A DNA stretch of 64,000 bases. It comes from Bubalus kerabau (lineage: Eukaryota > Chordata > Mammalia > Artiodactyla > Bovidae). The stretch spans positions 19,079,001 to 19,143,000 of the forward strand of contig NC_073641.1 of assembly GCF_029407905.1 (NCBI RefSeq). Reading direction: 5' to 3'. Under the pieces are notes generated by a model. That model worked only from the letters and a program-made list of their open reading frames with translations, was not told the origin of the DNA and made no database searches. Of the stretch, positions 33,690-44,019 are shown piece after piece. Each line of letters starts with the position of its first letter. The stretch's first letter is position 1. A program made the position numbers and the translations under genes.

Positions 33690-33976
33690 TCAGTCCTAAA
33701 GGCAATCAATCCTGAATATTCCTTAGAAGGACTGATGCTGAAGCTGAAGCTCCAGTACTTTGGCCACCTGATGTGAACAGCCAACACTTTGGAAAAGACC
33801 CTGATGCTGGGAAAGATGGAGGGCAGGAGGAGAAGGGGGTGACAGAGGATGAGATGGTTGGATAGCATCACCAACTCAATGGATATGAGTTTGAACAAAC
33901 TCTGGGAGATAGTGAAGGACAGGTAAGCCTGGCATGTAAGAGTTGGATGCGACTGAGAGACTGAACAGCAACAACG
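33690..33976 (+). mobile_element. BovB LINE, short 3' end with TSD
   Basis: About 287 bases from CAGTCCTAAAGGCAATCAAT to the ACAGCAACAACG tail, flanked by the 11-bp duplication ACACATGAAGT at 33679-33689 and 33977-33987. It encodes only part of the reverse transcriptase C-terminus. Confidence 0.95.
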
Positions 33977-33987
33977 ACACATGAAGT

Positions 33988-34065
33988 AGTTAAAAAACTA
34001 CCCAGTTCATCATAAGCATTCAGTGCTAGGCTGCCATCATCATCACCGTCATCATATTTATCTCC
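33988..34065 (+). mobile_element. MIR SINE, right part
   Basis: CATAAGCATTCAGTGCTAGG and the CATCATCATCACCGTCATCA tail complete the MIR interrupted by the BovB. Confidence 0.65.
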
Positions 34066-34232
34066 TGTATATCCTCCTGGATAAAAGCAAATTGAACTTC
34101 AATAAGCATGACTCCACTTGTACTCCAAGAAGCTGAATGGGTTCAGATAGCCTAAACTGATGAAGATTTCCGATAACTGACTTTTATAATTATTCACCAA
34201 TTTTGCTGTATATCTTTCTTGATACTATTTCT

Positions 34233-34430
34233 TTTTTAAGATATTTATTTGGCTGCACCAAGTGTTAGTTGCAGCATGGGGAATCCTCTCTATTCATTGT
34301 GGCATTTTTTTTTTTTTAGTTTTTTTTTTTTTTTTTAGTTGAATCTTGTGGGATCTATTTCCCTGACCAGGGATTGAACCTGGGCCCCTGCTTTGGGAGC
34401 ACAGCCACTGGGCTATCAGGGAAGTACCTC
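34233..34430 (-). mobile_element. CHR-type SINE, antisense, with TSD
   Basis: GGCTGCACCAAGTGTTAG at the left and CAGGGATTGAACCTGGGCCC ... ATCAGGGAAGTACC at the right. Target duplication GATACTATTTCT at 34221-34232 and 34431-34442. Two long T runs (about 34305-34318 and 34321-34337) have expanded inside the element body. Confidence 0.85.
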
Positions 34431-34446
34431 GATACTATTTCTGAGA

Positions 34447-34915
34447 GAAGGTGTTATGGGTCAAATTGTGTCCTCAGAGAGATATGTCCAAGTCCTAACA
34501 ATTTGTACCTCAGGATGTGATCTTATTTGGAAGCAGGGTGACATCACTGCAGGTGTAACCAATTAAGATGATGCACTAGAGTGGGGTGGGCCCCTAGTCC
34601 AGAGTGACCATGTCCTTGTAAGTAGAGGGAAATTTGGAATAAGGATACACAAAGGGAGAAGAGTATAAAAATGACCATGTGATGATGGAGGCAGAGAATG
34701 GAATGATGATCTCCAATCAAAGGAATGCCAAGGTTTGCTGGCAAATAGTAGAAGCGAGAAGGGGCATGGAATGATTTTCTTCTATACATTTTAGAGCATG
34801 ACTCTCCTTATATCATGATTTTGGACTTATAGCCTCCAGAACTGTGAAATAATAAATTTGTTTTAAGTCACCTGTTCTTTGTTGTGATAACCCTAGGAAA
34901 TAATACAAAAGAGGA
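34447..34915 (+). mobile_element. MLT1 (ERVL-MaLR) solo LTR
   Basis: A nearly full-length LTR in sense: GGTCAAATTGTGTCCTCAGA, CTCAGGATGTGATCTTATTT, GGAATGCCAAGGTTTGCTGG, CCTCCAGAACTGTGAAATAA with the AATAAA signal at about 34848-34854, ending CCCTAGGAAATAATACAAAA. No interior retroviral sequence is attached, consistent with a solo LTR. Confidence 0.88.
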
Positions 34916-35429
34916 TGGAAAACATTACCATTGAGGAGCTGACAGCACTTAGACTTAACCAATCAGGACACTGGAAGCTTAGGGTGACATTCAAATGCTG
35001 AAGTTGTTGCTTTGTTTTCTCTGATAATTTCGACAAAAGTCCTGCCAATCTGATCTTTTTTTCTTATTCTAATCTGTTGCCAAGATCTGCTTTTTAGGGC
35101 AAGTAGGCTATGAACATGCATTCTTTCCTATCAGACACTTGAACAAACTTCCTCAAATTTTGTGCCCTGTTCTTTTGTTCATTCACTAGAACAGAGTGCT
35201 CAAGTAACAGGCAACCTTGTTTAGGCTGACCTGAGTCATAACCACTCCTGTGCCTGTGGGTTTTTACAAAAGACGTATCTAGTCTTTTGTGATTTCCCCA
35301 CCATGATTCTTCCCTCTCTTCCTTTACCCAGCTTCAGTATGATTTGATTATTTTCAGTGGGAAAGCAGATTCTCTTTGTGTGGCGGGAATTCAGCTAGAT
35401 CCCCAGGTATGTTTATACAACGTAATTTC
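34916..35429. other. Unassigned DNA
   Basis: No gene or repeat recognised. Confidence 0.4.
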
Positions 35430-35642
35430 TGTTGTTTAGTTGCTAAGTTGTATCCAACTCTTTTGTGACCCTATGAAGCCCGCTAGGCTTCCCTACCCAT
35501 GGGATGTCCCAGGCAAGGATACTGGAGTAGATTGTCATTTCCTTCTCCAAGGGATCTTCCTGACCCAGGGATCGAATGTGCATGTCCTCCGTTGGCAGGC
35601 AGATTTTTTTTTTTTTTTTACCACTGAACCACCATGGAAGCC
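35430..35642 (-). mobile_element. Bov-tA SINE, antisense, with internal poly(T)
   Basis: Standard antisense copy, except that the antisense A-box region, normally GCAGATTCTTTACCACTG, here contains a run of 15 T (35605-35619). Confidence 0.92.
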
Positions 35643-36149
35643 CAACACAATTTTACCTAGTTCTAAAAACAGGTTTTGGGCACATATTATTTACCAGGGC
35701 TACAGTTGTCTTTCCACAGTGATCATCTCAGATCAGGGTGGCCAAGATTTGTTGTCAAATATTTTCTTGATGTGGAAAATCCTTCCACAATTACAAGTCC
35801 TATTTTCATTTTGAACAAATGACCATACAGTTAAATTCAAGATTTCATAGATGCTTAATTTGAAAGTAATAGAGGTGAAGTTTATGAAAGCATTTTTGAC
35901 TCCTCAGCATTAGCTAATTCTCTTACGTTTACTACCCTCCAGTTCTATTAGATGATAAGGTTTTTGTCCAAATCGGCATGCACATTTTTCTTTGTGGTAG
36001 TTTGCATGACTGTTTCCCAAAACACATTGTTCAGAACATTTGGGGCAAAGCATCACATTCTCTTACCTGTAAGAATAAGTGATCACTTGTCCTCCTGATT
36101 CTGCTGTACTATTTTGTAATGTACATTAAATACAAAAGTAGCTCTAAAG
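35643..36149. other. Unassigned AT-rich DNA
   Basis: No gene or repeat recognised. Confidence 0.4.
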
Positions 36150-36425
36150 ATGCATAGTATGGAGAGAGTAACATGGAAACTTACATTACTATATGCAAAA
36201 TAGATAGCTAATGGGAATTTGCTGTATGACTCAGGGAACTCAAACCAGGGACCTGTAACAAATCTAGAGAGCTGGGATGGGATGGAGATGGGAGGAAGTT
36301 TCAAGAGGGAGGGGATATGTGTATAGCCATGGGCCGATGCATATTGATGTTTGGCCAAAACCAACGCAATTCTGTAAAGCAATTATCCTTCAGTGAAAAA
36401 ATAAATAAATTTTAAAAATAAAAAG
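36150..36425 (+). mobile_element. Ruminant L1 3' end
   Basis: Sense copy of the family seen antisense at 4753-5004: GGGAATTTGCTGTATGACTC, GATGGGATGGAGATGGGAGG, TCAAGAGGGAGGGGATATG, TCTGTAAAGCAATTATCCTT and an A-rich AAATAAATAAATTT tail. Confidence 0.72.
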
Positions 36426-38869
36426 CATATTTACATTCGTAACTACAGAAAAAAGATACATAGTATGCTTTTTCAGAAGTCTCCAGCAAGGGCATGGACA
36501 AGGGCATGTGCCTATGCATCAAGAAAGATCCAGCTTTGTATATTTTTAAAGAGCTGTTGGAGTAGCTTTAGTTCCTTCTGCTCCTTGATTAAATCTTGAT
36601 TAAAATCAGCATTGCAGTTGTAGGATGGGAAGCAGTCTTCTTCTTCCTTTCCCTGCTGTAGGTAACGTCACTTGATTGCTTGAGACAGTTAAAGGTGCTT
36701 TGGTAGTAAAAGGACAGCAAGATTAATAAGCAGGCATTTCCATAGTAACAGCAAAGCATTCTGGGAGACAGAACCACTTGGGGGTGGAGCTGCATATGCC
36801 AGGATTTTAGCTCCCATGACAACAGCAGAGGGTGGGGTAGGGATGAACACACTCAAAACTTAGCAAAGGTCCATTTAGTGAAGACAATGTATAATCAGAG
36901 TTGTCAATCTATTTTAAAATTCAAAGTTAAATCAAATTTGAGACCACAAGTTGATGCAAAACATTTAAAATACACTGTACATCCACTGAAAATTTCTGAA
37001 GCATAAGCACAAATAGTTTAAGAACTATCCAATTGTGACAACTTGTTAGTTTAAAAAAATCCAATTACCAAGATTTTTGTCCCAGAGTAGTTGCAGAAAA
37101 TTACACAATTAGAGCAATTTTTCTCAGCTGCTCCACTATAGAAAATGAAAGTAATTATACAAAAATAGTGTAAGATAGTTTTCACAACTGCAAGTTAGAT
37201 TTTTGCTTTCTTTAGAAGAAATTCTGTTTCTCTGTAGATAACCATCTCAACCAAAAGAGAGATTCAGAAGTGAAAAAGAGAAAGCAGTAGCTAAAAGAAG
37301 CAGACCAGGGCAAAAGGTGAGTGAAATGCTGAAAGACTTGGGAGAAGCTGGAAAGAATTCTGAAAGACCTAAGAACCCAGCATTCCATTCAAAGCAAGTT
37401 TAACACAAATTGTATTCCTCCCTGTTTCATTAACATCAAAGTTTTTGAAGTTCTCCTTTGTCCTACACAAAATTATAATATATCGGGTGGCTTACCATCC
37501 ATGTAGGAATAGGTTAGGTATTATTTTTTAACCAGACTTCTTGAGTCAAATTTACACAGCCAGTGAAACAGAATACTGGAAATTATCTGGTGAATTGGGA
37601 ATAAGTTAGTTACTCATCAGGTCCATTAAGGTAAATCTGTATGTTTGTATCTGTTTTTCACTAAGAATACTTATCATCTTGAAGTATTTACTGAGAGTTT
37701 TACTCAGTGTTCACTATGAACTTGGAAAATAGGTCAGTGAAGCAACCAGTTTTCTGCTCTGGGCTGTCTATGCTCTAACTGTGCCTTGTGCCCGGTAGGA
37801 TCTGGTTGCCAGAATATCATTTAAGGAGATGAAGGATCTGGCCCCAGTGTCTCAGAAGCATGATGCTTATTTGGTAAGCATCCAACACCCATATCCTACA
37901 TTTGGAAAAGAAGATTTACTATCAGGATCATCTAATAAGATTGCTTGCCAAGTATCAGCACCCATAATCTGGGAGTTGTCCTCCTCCCCTACCTTCCACA
38001 GTTAGCAAGACTGTGCTGTGACCCTGATTCCCTGTCTATAGTTGATTGATCTGAGAATGGGCACCTAAGTAGAACTTGATTGGTCACAGTCATTACCCGG
38101 GATTTGGGTATCTGGGACTTGAAGCTGAGTCTGTCTCTCACCAGTGACTAAAGCTATAAGATGTAAAATTCTGGAGCTGTTAGTGACCATATTTTTTGTT
38201 ATATGGATAAAACCTTAAGAGGAAAAATAAAGGCACCAGACAAAGGCAGTCACAAGAGGTAGAGACTTCATTTAGATGGTGTTCCACACTTCCTCAAGTC
38301 CAGTTGTTTCTGAAGTCCAGGTATTTCCTATGACCTGATGGTATCTGCCCAGCAAATCTTCCTCTACCCTCCCTGCCTCCACCTTTTGACTCAGCCTATC
38401 CAAAGCTGGGTTTCTACCTCTTCCAACTCAGAGTCTTGCCTAATTTAACAATCTGTCCTCAAGTTGTCTACAAAACCTGATAAAAAGAAAGTGGCACAAC
38501 CACTTAGATAGAAAACACATTGTGGGAAATAAAATAGGGGCGCACAAAAAGTCATTGTAGTTGTACTTTACTTGCAATTTAGTGGTTTGTGAGGGAGTCA
38601 AAGGGGCTCAGAAGCCACTACAAATAGGGAATCAGAAGAAGAAACAAGACCAGCTGGGAGTAAAAATGCAATAAAAATCAGAAGGTGGCATCTTTTCTGA
38701 TTACCTGTAGAGGATAACAGGAATCGGAGTTGAAATACTTATTTAGGCCTTTTGGTTTATGCTGCTTTTTATAGGATGTGGTAGGAAGGTTCTTTAAAAT
38801 TTAAAATAACACACACTCAGGAGACTAGTCCAAAATCCAGATAATGGGAATTCTTAAAATAGAGAAAAG
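36426..38869. other. Unassigned AT-rich DNA with traces of old repeats
   Basis: No gene recognised. Around 38040-38240 the wording (TGAGAATGGGCACCTAAGT, TTGATTGGTCACAGTCATTA, CTATAAGATGTAAAATTCTG) resembles an old mammalian interspersed repeat, but I cannot name it. Confidence 0.35.
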
Positions 38870-39360
38870 AGAAAATGAAGGAAGCTATGACTCAAGACAG
38901 TTTTCTGGACTGAAGGAGTTTCCAGCTTGAACAGGGTACTGAGAGCCCAGCACAATAATTGAGCATAGATCTTCACCAAGACATATTACTAGGAAATTCA
39001 GAAAACGGGACAAAGAGAACCTTAAATATCCCCAGAGAAGAGGAGATATACAAAGTAATAGGAATCAGAATTTCTTCTAGAATCTCAAAAACAAATCTGT
39101 TGGAGCAATCTCTTCATAATTATTTCCAATCTAGAATTCTATATTCAGTCCAACTACCAATTAAATAGAAGTGTAGAACAAATATATCTTAGAAATATAA
39201 GGTCTCAAAAATGTATTTCCTACACATAGTAAGAAAACCATTGATGAAAGTGTGCCACTAAAAGGGGACAGTAAACCAAGAGAAAAGGGAAAAAGAAGGC
39301 AAAGGAATCTGCAGGCGTATGGGAGAGTCACAGGATGACAGCCATGCACTGGATTTAGAG
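38870..39360 (+). mobile_element. Old L1-like fragment (tentative)
   Basis: Phrases such as AATCTAGAATTCTATATTCAG, ATATAAGGTCTCAAAAATGT and AGTAAACCAAGAGAAAAGGG recall diverged mammalian L1 sequence. Boundaries and family are uncertain. Confidence 0.35.
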
Positions 39361-39477
39361 AGTCACTAAGTCCACATCAAAGCAGGTTCAGCAGTTGGTT
39401 ACTCGATTCAGTGTTCATAGCTACCCTTCCCTCTCAAGTGAAAAGGTAGGCATAGTGACAATCAGTTGAACTCTGTT

Positions 39478-39775
39478 GGTTACCTATTGCTGTGTACAAT
39501 AACCACAAATGTAGTGCTTTGAAACAACTACATTTATCACCTTACAGTCCTTGTACGTCAGGAGTCCAGCTACAGTTCTGGTTACTTTGCCCAGAGTATC
39601 ACAACGTTGTAACCATGGTATTGGCTAGGGTTGAATTCTTGTCTAGAACTCAGGGTCTTAACTGGTTGTTGGCATCTCATGTGATTGCTGGCAGTTTTTG
39701 GTTCCTTGTGATTGTAGAGCTGAGGTTTGGTTTTCTTGCTGATTGTCATTTTGGGCCACTCTGTGCTGCCAGAAT
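39478..39775 (-). mobile_element. MLT1-like LTR, antisense, left part (split by BovB)
   Basis: GGTTACCTATTGCTGTGTAC, GTGCTTTGAAACAACTACAT, CACCTTACAGTCCTTG and later GATTGCTGGCAGTTTTTGG follow the antisense MaLR pattern. The element resumes at 42229 after the BovB. Confidence 0.6.
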
Positions 39776-40309
39776 GCAAAAGTAGGAAGTCAAGAAACAC
39801 CTGGAATAACAGGCAAATTTGGCTGTGGAGTACGGAATGAAGTAGGGCAAAGGCTAATAGAGTTTTGCCAAGGGAACGTCCTAGTCATAGCAAACACCCT
39901 CTTCCAACAACACAAGAGAAGACTGTACACATGGACATCACCAGATGGTCAACATCGAAATCAGATTGATTATATTCTTTGCAGCCCAAGATGGAGAAGC
40001 TCTATGCAGTCAGCAAAAACAAGACGGGGAGCTGACTGTGGCTCAGATCATGAACTCCTTATTGCCAAATTCAGACTTAAATCGAAGAAAGTAGGGAAAA
40101 CCACTAGACCATTCAGGTATGACCTAAATCAAATCCCTTATGATTATACAGTGGAAGTGAGAAATAGATTTAAGGGACTAGATTTGATAGAGTGCCTGAT
40201 GAACTATGGATGGAGGTTTGTGACATTGTACAGGAGACAAGGATCAAGACCAACCCCAAGAAAAAGAAATGCAAAACAAAATGGCTGTCTGAGGAGGCCT
40301 TACAAATAG
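39776..40309 (+). pseudogene. BovB endonuclease remnant
   Basis: Encodes the C-terminal part of the apurinic-endonuclease-like domain that nicks target DNA for target-primed reverse transcription. Visible motifs: KVGSQETPGITGKFG at the start, the RRLYTWTSPDGQHRNQIDYI block around 39922-39985, and the catalytic SDH motif at 40043-40051 (GSDHELLIAKFRLKSKK). The N-terminal part with the catalytic glutamate is missing through 5' truncation. A frameshift near 40195 moves the continuation to another frame (40192-40747). Upstream residues of the open frame before 39776 belong to the host LTR, not to BovB. Confidence 0.9.
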
Positions 40310-40747
40310 CTGTGAAAACAAGAGAAGCGAAAAGCAAAGGAGAAAAGGAAAGATATTCCCATTTGAATGCAGAGTTCCAAAGAATAGCAAGGAGAGATAA
40401 GAAAGCCTACTTCAGCGATCAATGCAAAGAAATAGAGGAAAACAACAGAATGGGAAAGACTAGAGATCTCTTCAAGAAAATTAGAGATATGAAGGGAACA
40501 TTGCATGCAAAGATGGGCTCGATTAAGAACAGAAACGGTACGGACCTAACAGAAGCAGAAGATATTAAGAAGAGGTGGCAAGAATACACAGAAGAACAGT
40601 ACAAAAAAGATCTTCATGACCCAGATAATCATGATGGTGTGATCACTCACCTAGAGCCAGACATTCTGGAATGTGAAGGCAAGTGGGCCTTAGGAAGCAT
40701 CACTACGAACAAAGCTAGTGGAGGTGATAGAATTCCAGTTGAGCTAT

Positions 40748-40803
40748 ATCTTTTTTTTTAATTTAAATTTATTTATTTTAATTAGAGGCTAATTACTTTA
40801 CAA
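40748..40803 (-). mobile_element. 56-bp L1 3'-terminal fragment inside BovB
   Basis: An antisense L1 tail: ten T, then AATTTATTTATTTTAATTAG and GAGGCTAATTACTTTAC, matching the end of the L1 family at 36150-36425. It separates GAGCTAT from TTCAAATCC, which are adjacent in the other BovB copies (compare 45602-45617). No target duplication longer than about 2 bases is visible. Confidence 0.75.
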
Positions 40804-41834
40804 TTCAAATCCTGAAAGATGATGCTGTGAAAGTGCTGCACTCAATATGCCAGCAAATTTGGAAAACTCAGCAGTGGCCACAGGACTGGAAAAGGTCAGT
40901 TTTCATTCCAATACCAAAGAAAGGCAATGCCAAAGAATGCTCAAACTTCCTCACAATTGCACTCATCTCACACGCTAGTAAAGTAATGTTCAAAATTCTC
41001 CAAGCTAGGCTTCAGCAATATGTGAACCGTAAACTTCCTGATGTTCAAGCTGGTTTTAGAAAAGGCAGAGGAACCAGAGATCAAATTGCCAACATCTGCT
41101 GGATCATCAAAAAAGCAAGAGAGTTCCAGAAAAACATCTATTTCTGCTTTATTGACTATGCCAAAGCCTTGGACTGTGTGGATCACAATAAACTGCGGAA
41201 AATTCTGAAAGAGATGGAAATACCAGACCACCTGACCTGCCTCTTGAGAAACCTATATGCAGGTCAGGAAGCAACAGTTAGAACTGGACATGGAACAACA
41301 GACTGGTTCCAAATAGGAAAAGGAGTACGTCAAGCCTGTATACTGTCACCCTGCTTATTTAACTTATATGCAGAGTACATCGTGAGAAACGCTGGGCTGG
41401 ATGAAGCACAGGCTGGCATCAAGATTGCCAGGAGAAATATAAATAACCTCAGATATACAGATGACACCACCCTGATGGCAGAAAGTGAAGAGGAACTCAA
41501 AAGCCTCTTGGTGAAAGTGAAAGAGGAGAGTGAAAAAGTTGGCTTAAAGGTCAACATTCAGAAAACGAAGATCATGGCATCCAGTTCCATCACTTCATGG
41601 GAAGTAGATGGGGAAACAGTGGAAACAGTGTCAGACTTTATTTTTCTGGGCTCCAAAATCACTGCAGATGGTGACTGCAGCCATGAAATTAAAAGAGGCC
41701 TACTCCTTGGAAGGAAAATTATGACCAACCTAGATAGCATATCAAAAAGCAGAGATATTACTTTGCCAACAAAGGTCCATCTAGTTAAGGCTGTGGTTTT
41801 TCTAGTGGCCATGGATGTGAGAGTTGGACTGTAA
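40804..41834 (+). pseudogene. BovB reverse transcriptase, long remnant
   Basis: A 335-codon open frame (40827-41834) covering most of the RTE reverse transcriptase. In order: the ICQQIWKTQQWPQDWK entry, FIPIPKKGNAKECSN, AGFRKGRGTRDQIANI, the first catalytic region with DYAKALDCVDH near 41153-41190, the KGVRQACILSP segment near 41320-41350, and the catalytic box at 41454-41465 which reads YTDD instead of the YADD of the other copies. The family's QGC triplet is also changed to QAC. The frame ends prematurely at 41834 because of a short deletion after the VFLVAMDV stretch. Upstream coding lies in another frame because of the 56-bp insertion. Not expected to be active. Confidence 0.93.
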
Positions 41835-42215
41835 AGAAGGCTGAGCGCCGAAGAATTGATGCTTTTGAATTGTGGTGTTGGAGAAGACTCTTGAGAGTCC
41901 CTTGGATGCAGGGAGGTCCAACCAGTCCATCCTAAAGGAGTTCAGTCCTGTGTGTTCATTGGAAGGACTGATGCTAAAGCTGAAACTCCAATATTTTGGC
42001 CACCTCATGCTCAGAGTTGACTCATCGGAAAAGACTCTGATGCTGGGAGGGATTGGGGGCAGGTGGAGAAGGGGATGACAGAGGATGAGATGGCTGGATG
42101 GCATCACCAACTTGATGGATGTGAGTCTGAGTGAACTCTGGGAGTTGGTGATGGACAGGGAGGCCTGGTGTGCTGTGATTCATGGGGTCGCAAAGAGTCA
42201 GATACAACTGAGTGA
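41835..42215 (+). pseudogene. BovB reverse transcriptase C-terminal remnant
   Basis: Continues the coding remnant in shifted frames: WTVKKAERRRIDAFELWCWR-like sequence near 41825-41885, a one-base loss near 41908 (GGATGCAGGGAGG), then the SLEGLMLKLKLQYFGHLM stretch in the frame 41872-42078. No intact C-terminus. Confidence 0.85.
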
Positions 42216-42228
42216 CTGAACTGAACTG

Positions 42229-42423
42229 TGTCCCAGAAGCCAGCTGCAGTTTCTTACCATGTGGGCCTCTCACCACATGGCAGTTTACTTCTTCAAGGCC
42301 TGCAGAAGAATCTCTGAGAAGGAGATGGAGTCTTTTATAATATAATCTACTCAAGGGAGTGGGCTGTCCCATCACCTTTGCCATATTCTACTGATTAGAA
42401 GACACAGGTTCTGCCTACAAGTG
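42229..42423 (-). mobile_element. MLT1-like LTR, antisense, right part
   Basis: Continues the element at 39478-39775: ACCATGTGGGCCTCTCACCA, CACATGGCAGTTTACTTC, GAGTCTTTTATAATATAATC. It forms the 195-base spacer between the two oppositely oriented BovB copies. Confidence 0.55.
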
Positions 42424-43247
42424 ATTCAGATCAGATCATTCGCTCAGTCGTGTCCGACTCTTTGCGACCCCATGAATCACAGCACGCCAGGCCTCCCTGT
42501 CCATCACCAACTCCCGGAGTTCACAGAGACTCACGTCCATCGAGTCAGTGATGCCATCCAGCCATCTCATCCTCTGTCATCCCCTTCTCCTCCTGCCCCC
42601 AATCCCTCCCAGCATTAGAGTCTTTTCCGATGAGTCAACTCTGAGCATGAGGTGGCCAAAGTACTGGAGTTTCAGCTTTAGCATCATTCCTTCCAAAGAA
42701 ATCCCAGGGCTGATCTCCTTCAGAATGGACTGGTTGGATCTCCTTGCAGTCCAAGGGACTCTCAAGAGTCTTCTCCAACACCACAGTTCAAAAGCATCAA
42801 TTCTTCGGCGCTCAGCCTTCTTCACAGTCCAACTGTCACATCCATACATGACCACAGGAAAAACCATAGCCTTGACTAGATGAACCTTTGTTGGCAAAGT
42901 AATGTCTCTGCTTTTGAATATGCTATCTAGGTTGGTCATAACTTTCCTTCCAAGGAGTAAGGGTCTTTTAATTTCATGGCTGCAGTCACCATCTGCAGTG
43001 ATTTTGGTGCCCAGAAAAATAAAGTCTGACACTGTTTCCACTGTTTCCCCATCTATTTCCCATGAAGTGGTGGGACCAGATGCCATGATCTTCGTTTTCT
43101 GAATGTTGAGCTTTAAGCCAACTTTTTCACTCTCCACTTTCACTTTCATCAAGAGGCTTTTGAGTTCCTCTTCACTTTCTGCCATCAGGGTGGTGTCATC
43201 TGCATATCTGAGGTTATTGATATTTCTCCCGGCAATCCTGATTCCAG
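42424..43247 (-). mobile_element. BovB LINE, antisense, well preserved 3' end
   Basis: Begins with the tail complement TTCAGATCAGATCATTCGC (a GATCT-type tail unlike the GAACT tails of most other copies here) and ends in the reverse transcriptase at ATTCCAGTTTGTGTG. The coding frame 42577-43248 is open for more than 220 codons, suggesting a comparatively recent insertion. Confidence 0.95.
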
Positions 43248-43248
43248 T
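42577..43248 (-). pseudogene. BovB reverse transcriptase C-terminal half, largely open
   Basis: Read on the minus strand it opens in GIRIAGRNINNLRYADDTTL: the YADD catalytic box is intact (at about 43190-43203). It then continues through VGLKLNIQKTKIMASG, FLGTKITADGDCSHEIK, MYGCDSWTVKKAERRR, LWCWRRLLRVPW and MMLKLKLQYFGHLMLR without a stop until 42577, where a frameshift in the GGRRRRG region ends the frame. The endonuclease and the N-terminal part of the reverse transcriptase are missing, so it cannot be active alone. The residues in the open frame before GIRIAG come from the flanking DNA. Confidence 0.93.
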
Positions 43249-43382
43249 TTGTGTGACTATGTAACAATAACTCATTGAGTGTTGGGGGGGGTGTGACTTT
43301 AGGGTGTGTTTATTACAGGAACTATTAATGTAGCTGATAATACATACAGTGATGATGGGACATGCCTGAAATTAAGTGTATG

Positions 43383-43594
43383 CATGCTGTTGCTTCAGTT
43401 GTGTCTGACTTTCAGCAACCCTATGCACTGTAGCCTGCCAGGCTCTTCTGTCCATGGGATTCTCCAGGCAAGAATACTGGAGTGAGTAGCCATTTCCTTC
43501 TCCAGGGGATTTTCCTGGCTCAGGATTGAACCGCTGTCTCCTGTATCTCCTGGATAGGAGGGCTCTTTACCACTAATGCCACCTGAGAAGCCCA
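43383..43594 (-). mobile_element. Bov-tA SINE, antisense
   Basis: GTTGCTTCAGTTGTGTCTGA at the left and TTTACCACTAATGCCACCTG at the right. Possible imperfect duplication GAAATTAAG/GAGATTAAG in the flanks. Confidence 0.92.
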
Positions 43595-43739
43595 TGAGAT
43601 TAAGAGATTAAGTAATAAGGCAATAAATATTCTCTAACAAGAATGGTTACATTGATATCTGATATTCTTCTAATCAACATATTGACAAAAAACTTCAGAT
43701 GGCTGCAATGCAGGAAAAAAACTTCCCAAATATGAGGAA

Positions 43740-43975
43740 TTATAAATCCATATTTCCTCTCACTGAACACTATGTGAGAATCACTATGTTGTTCAGTATA
43801 CAGTAAGTTATCCTTTTATATTGCTGTATAGTATTCTGTTGCATAGCTATACCAACTTATCTATCCATTCTACTGTTGATAGAATGCTTACTTTGTTTCT
43901 AGTTTTTGGTGCTTACAAATACTGCTGCTAGGAATGCCTGTGTATGTTTTGATTCTCCTAGGAATTTTTTAATCT
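43740..43975 (-). mobile_element. Ancient L1M 3' UTR, antisense
   Basis: CTGTATAGTATTCTGTTGCA, CTATCCATTCTACTGTTGAT, GTTTCTAGTTTTTGGTGC and AATACTGCTGCTAGGAATGC are in the order of the antisense 3' region of old mammalian L1s. Confidence 0.7.
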
Positions 43976-44019
43976 AATAATTAAAAATCTATAGTAAATG
44001 TAACAGTGAACTATCAAAA

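Larger units (their letters stand above)
39776..42228 (+). mobile_element. BovB LINE, 2.45 kb, 5'-truncated
   Basis: The longest sense BovB here. It starts within the endonuclease (ATGCAAAAGTAGGAAGTCAA) and runs through the whole reverse transcriptase to CTGAACTGAACTG. It sits inside an old MLT1-like LTR. A 56-base foreign piece interrupts it at 40748-40803. A good target duplication was not found; only a short CCAGAA-like similarity is visible at the borders. Confidence 0.95.

Noticed and set aside
34447..34915. Possible complete endogenous retrovirus starting at the MLT1 LTR
   Set aside because: No interior or second LTR follows within reach; the sequence beyond 34915 is unrelated, so a solo LTR is the simplest reading.
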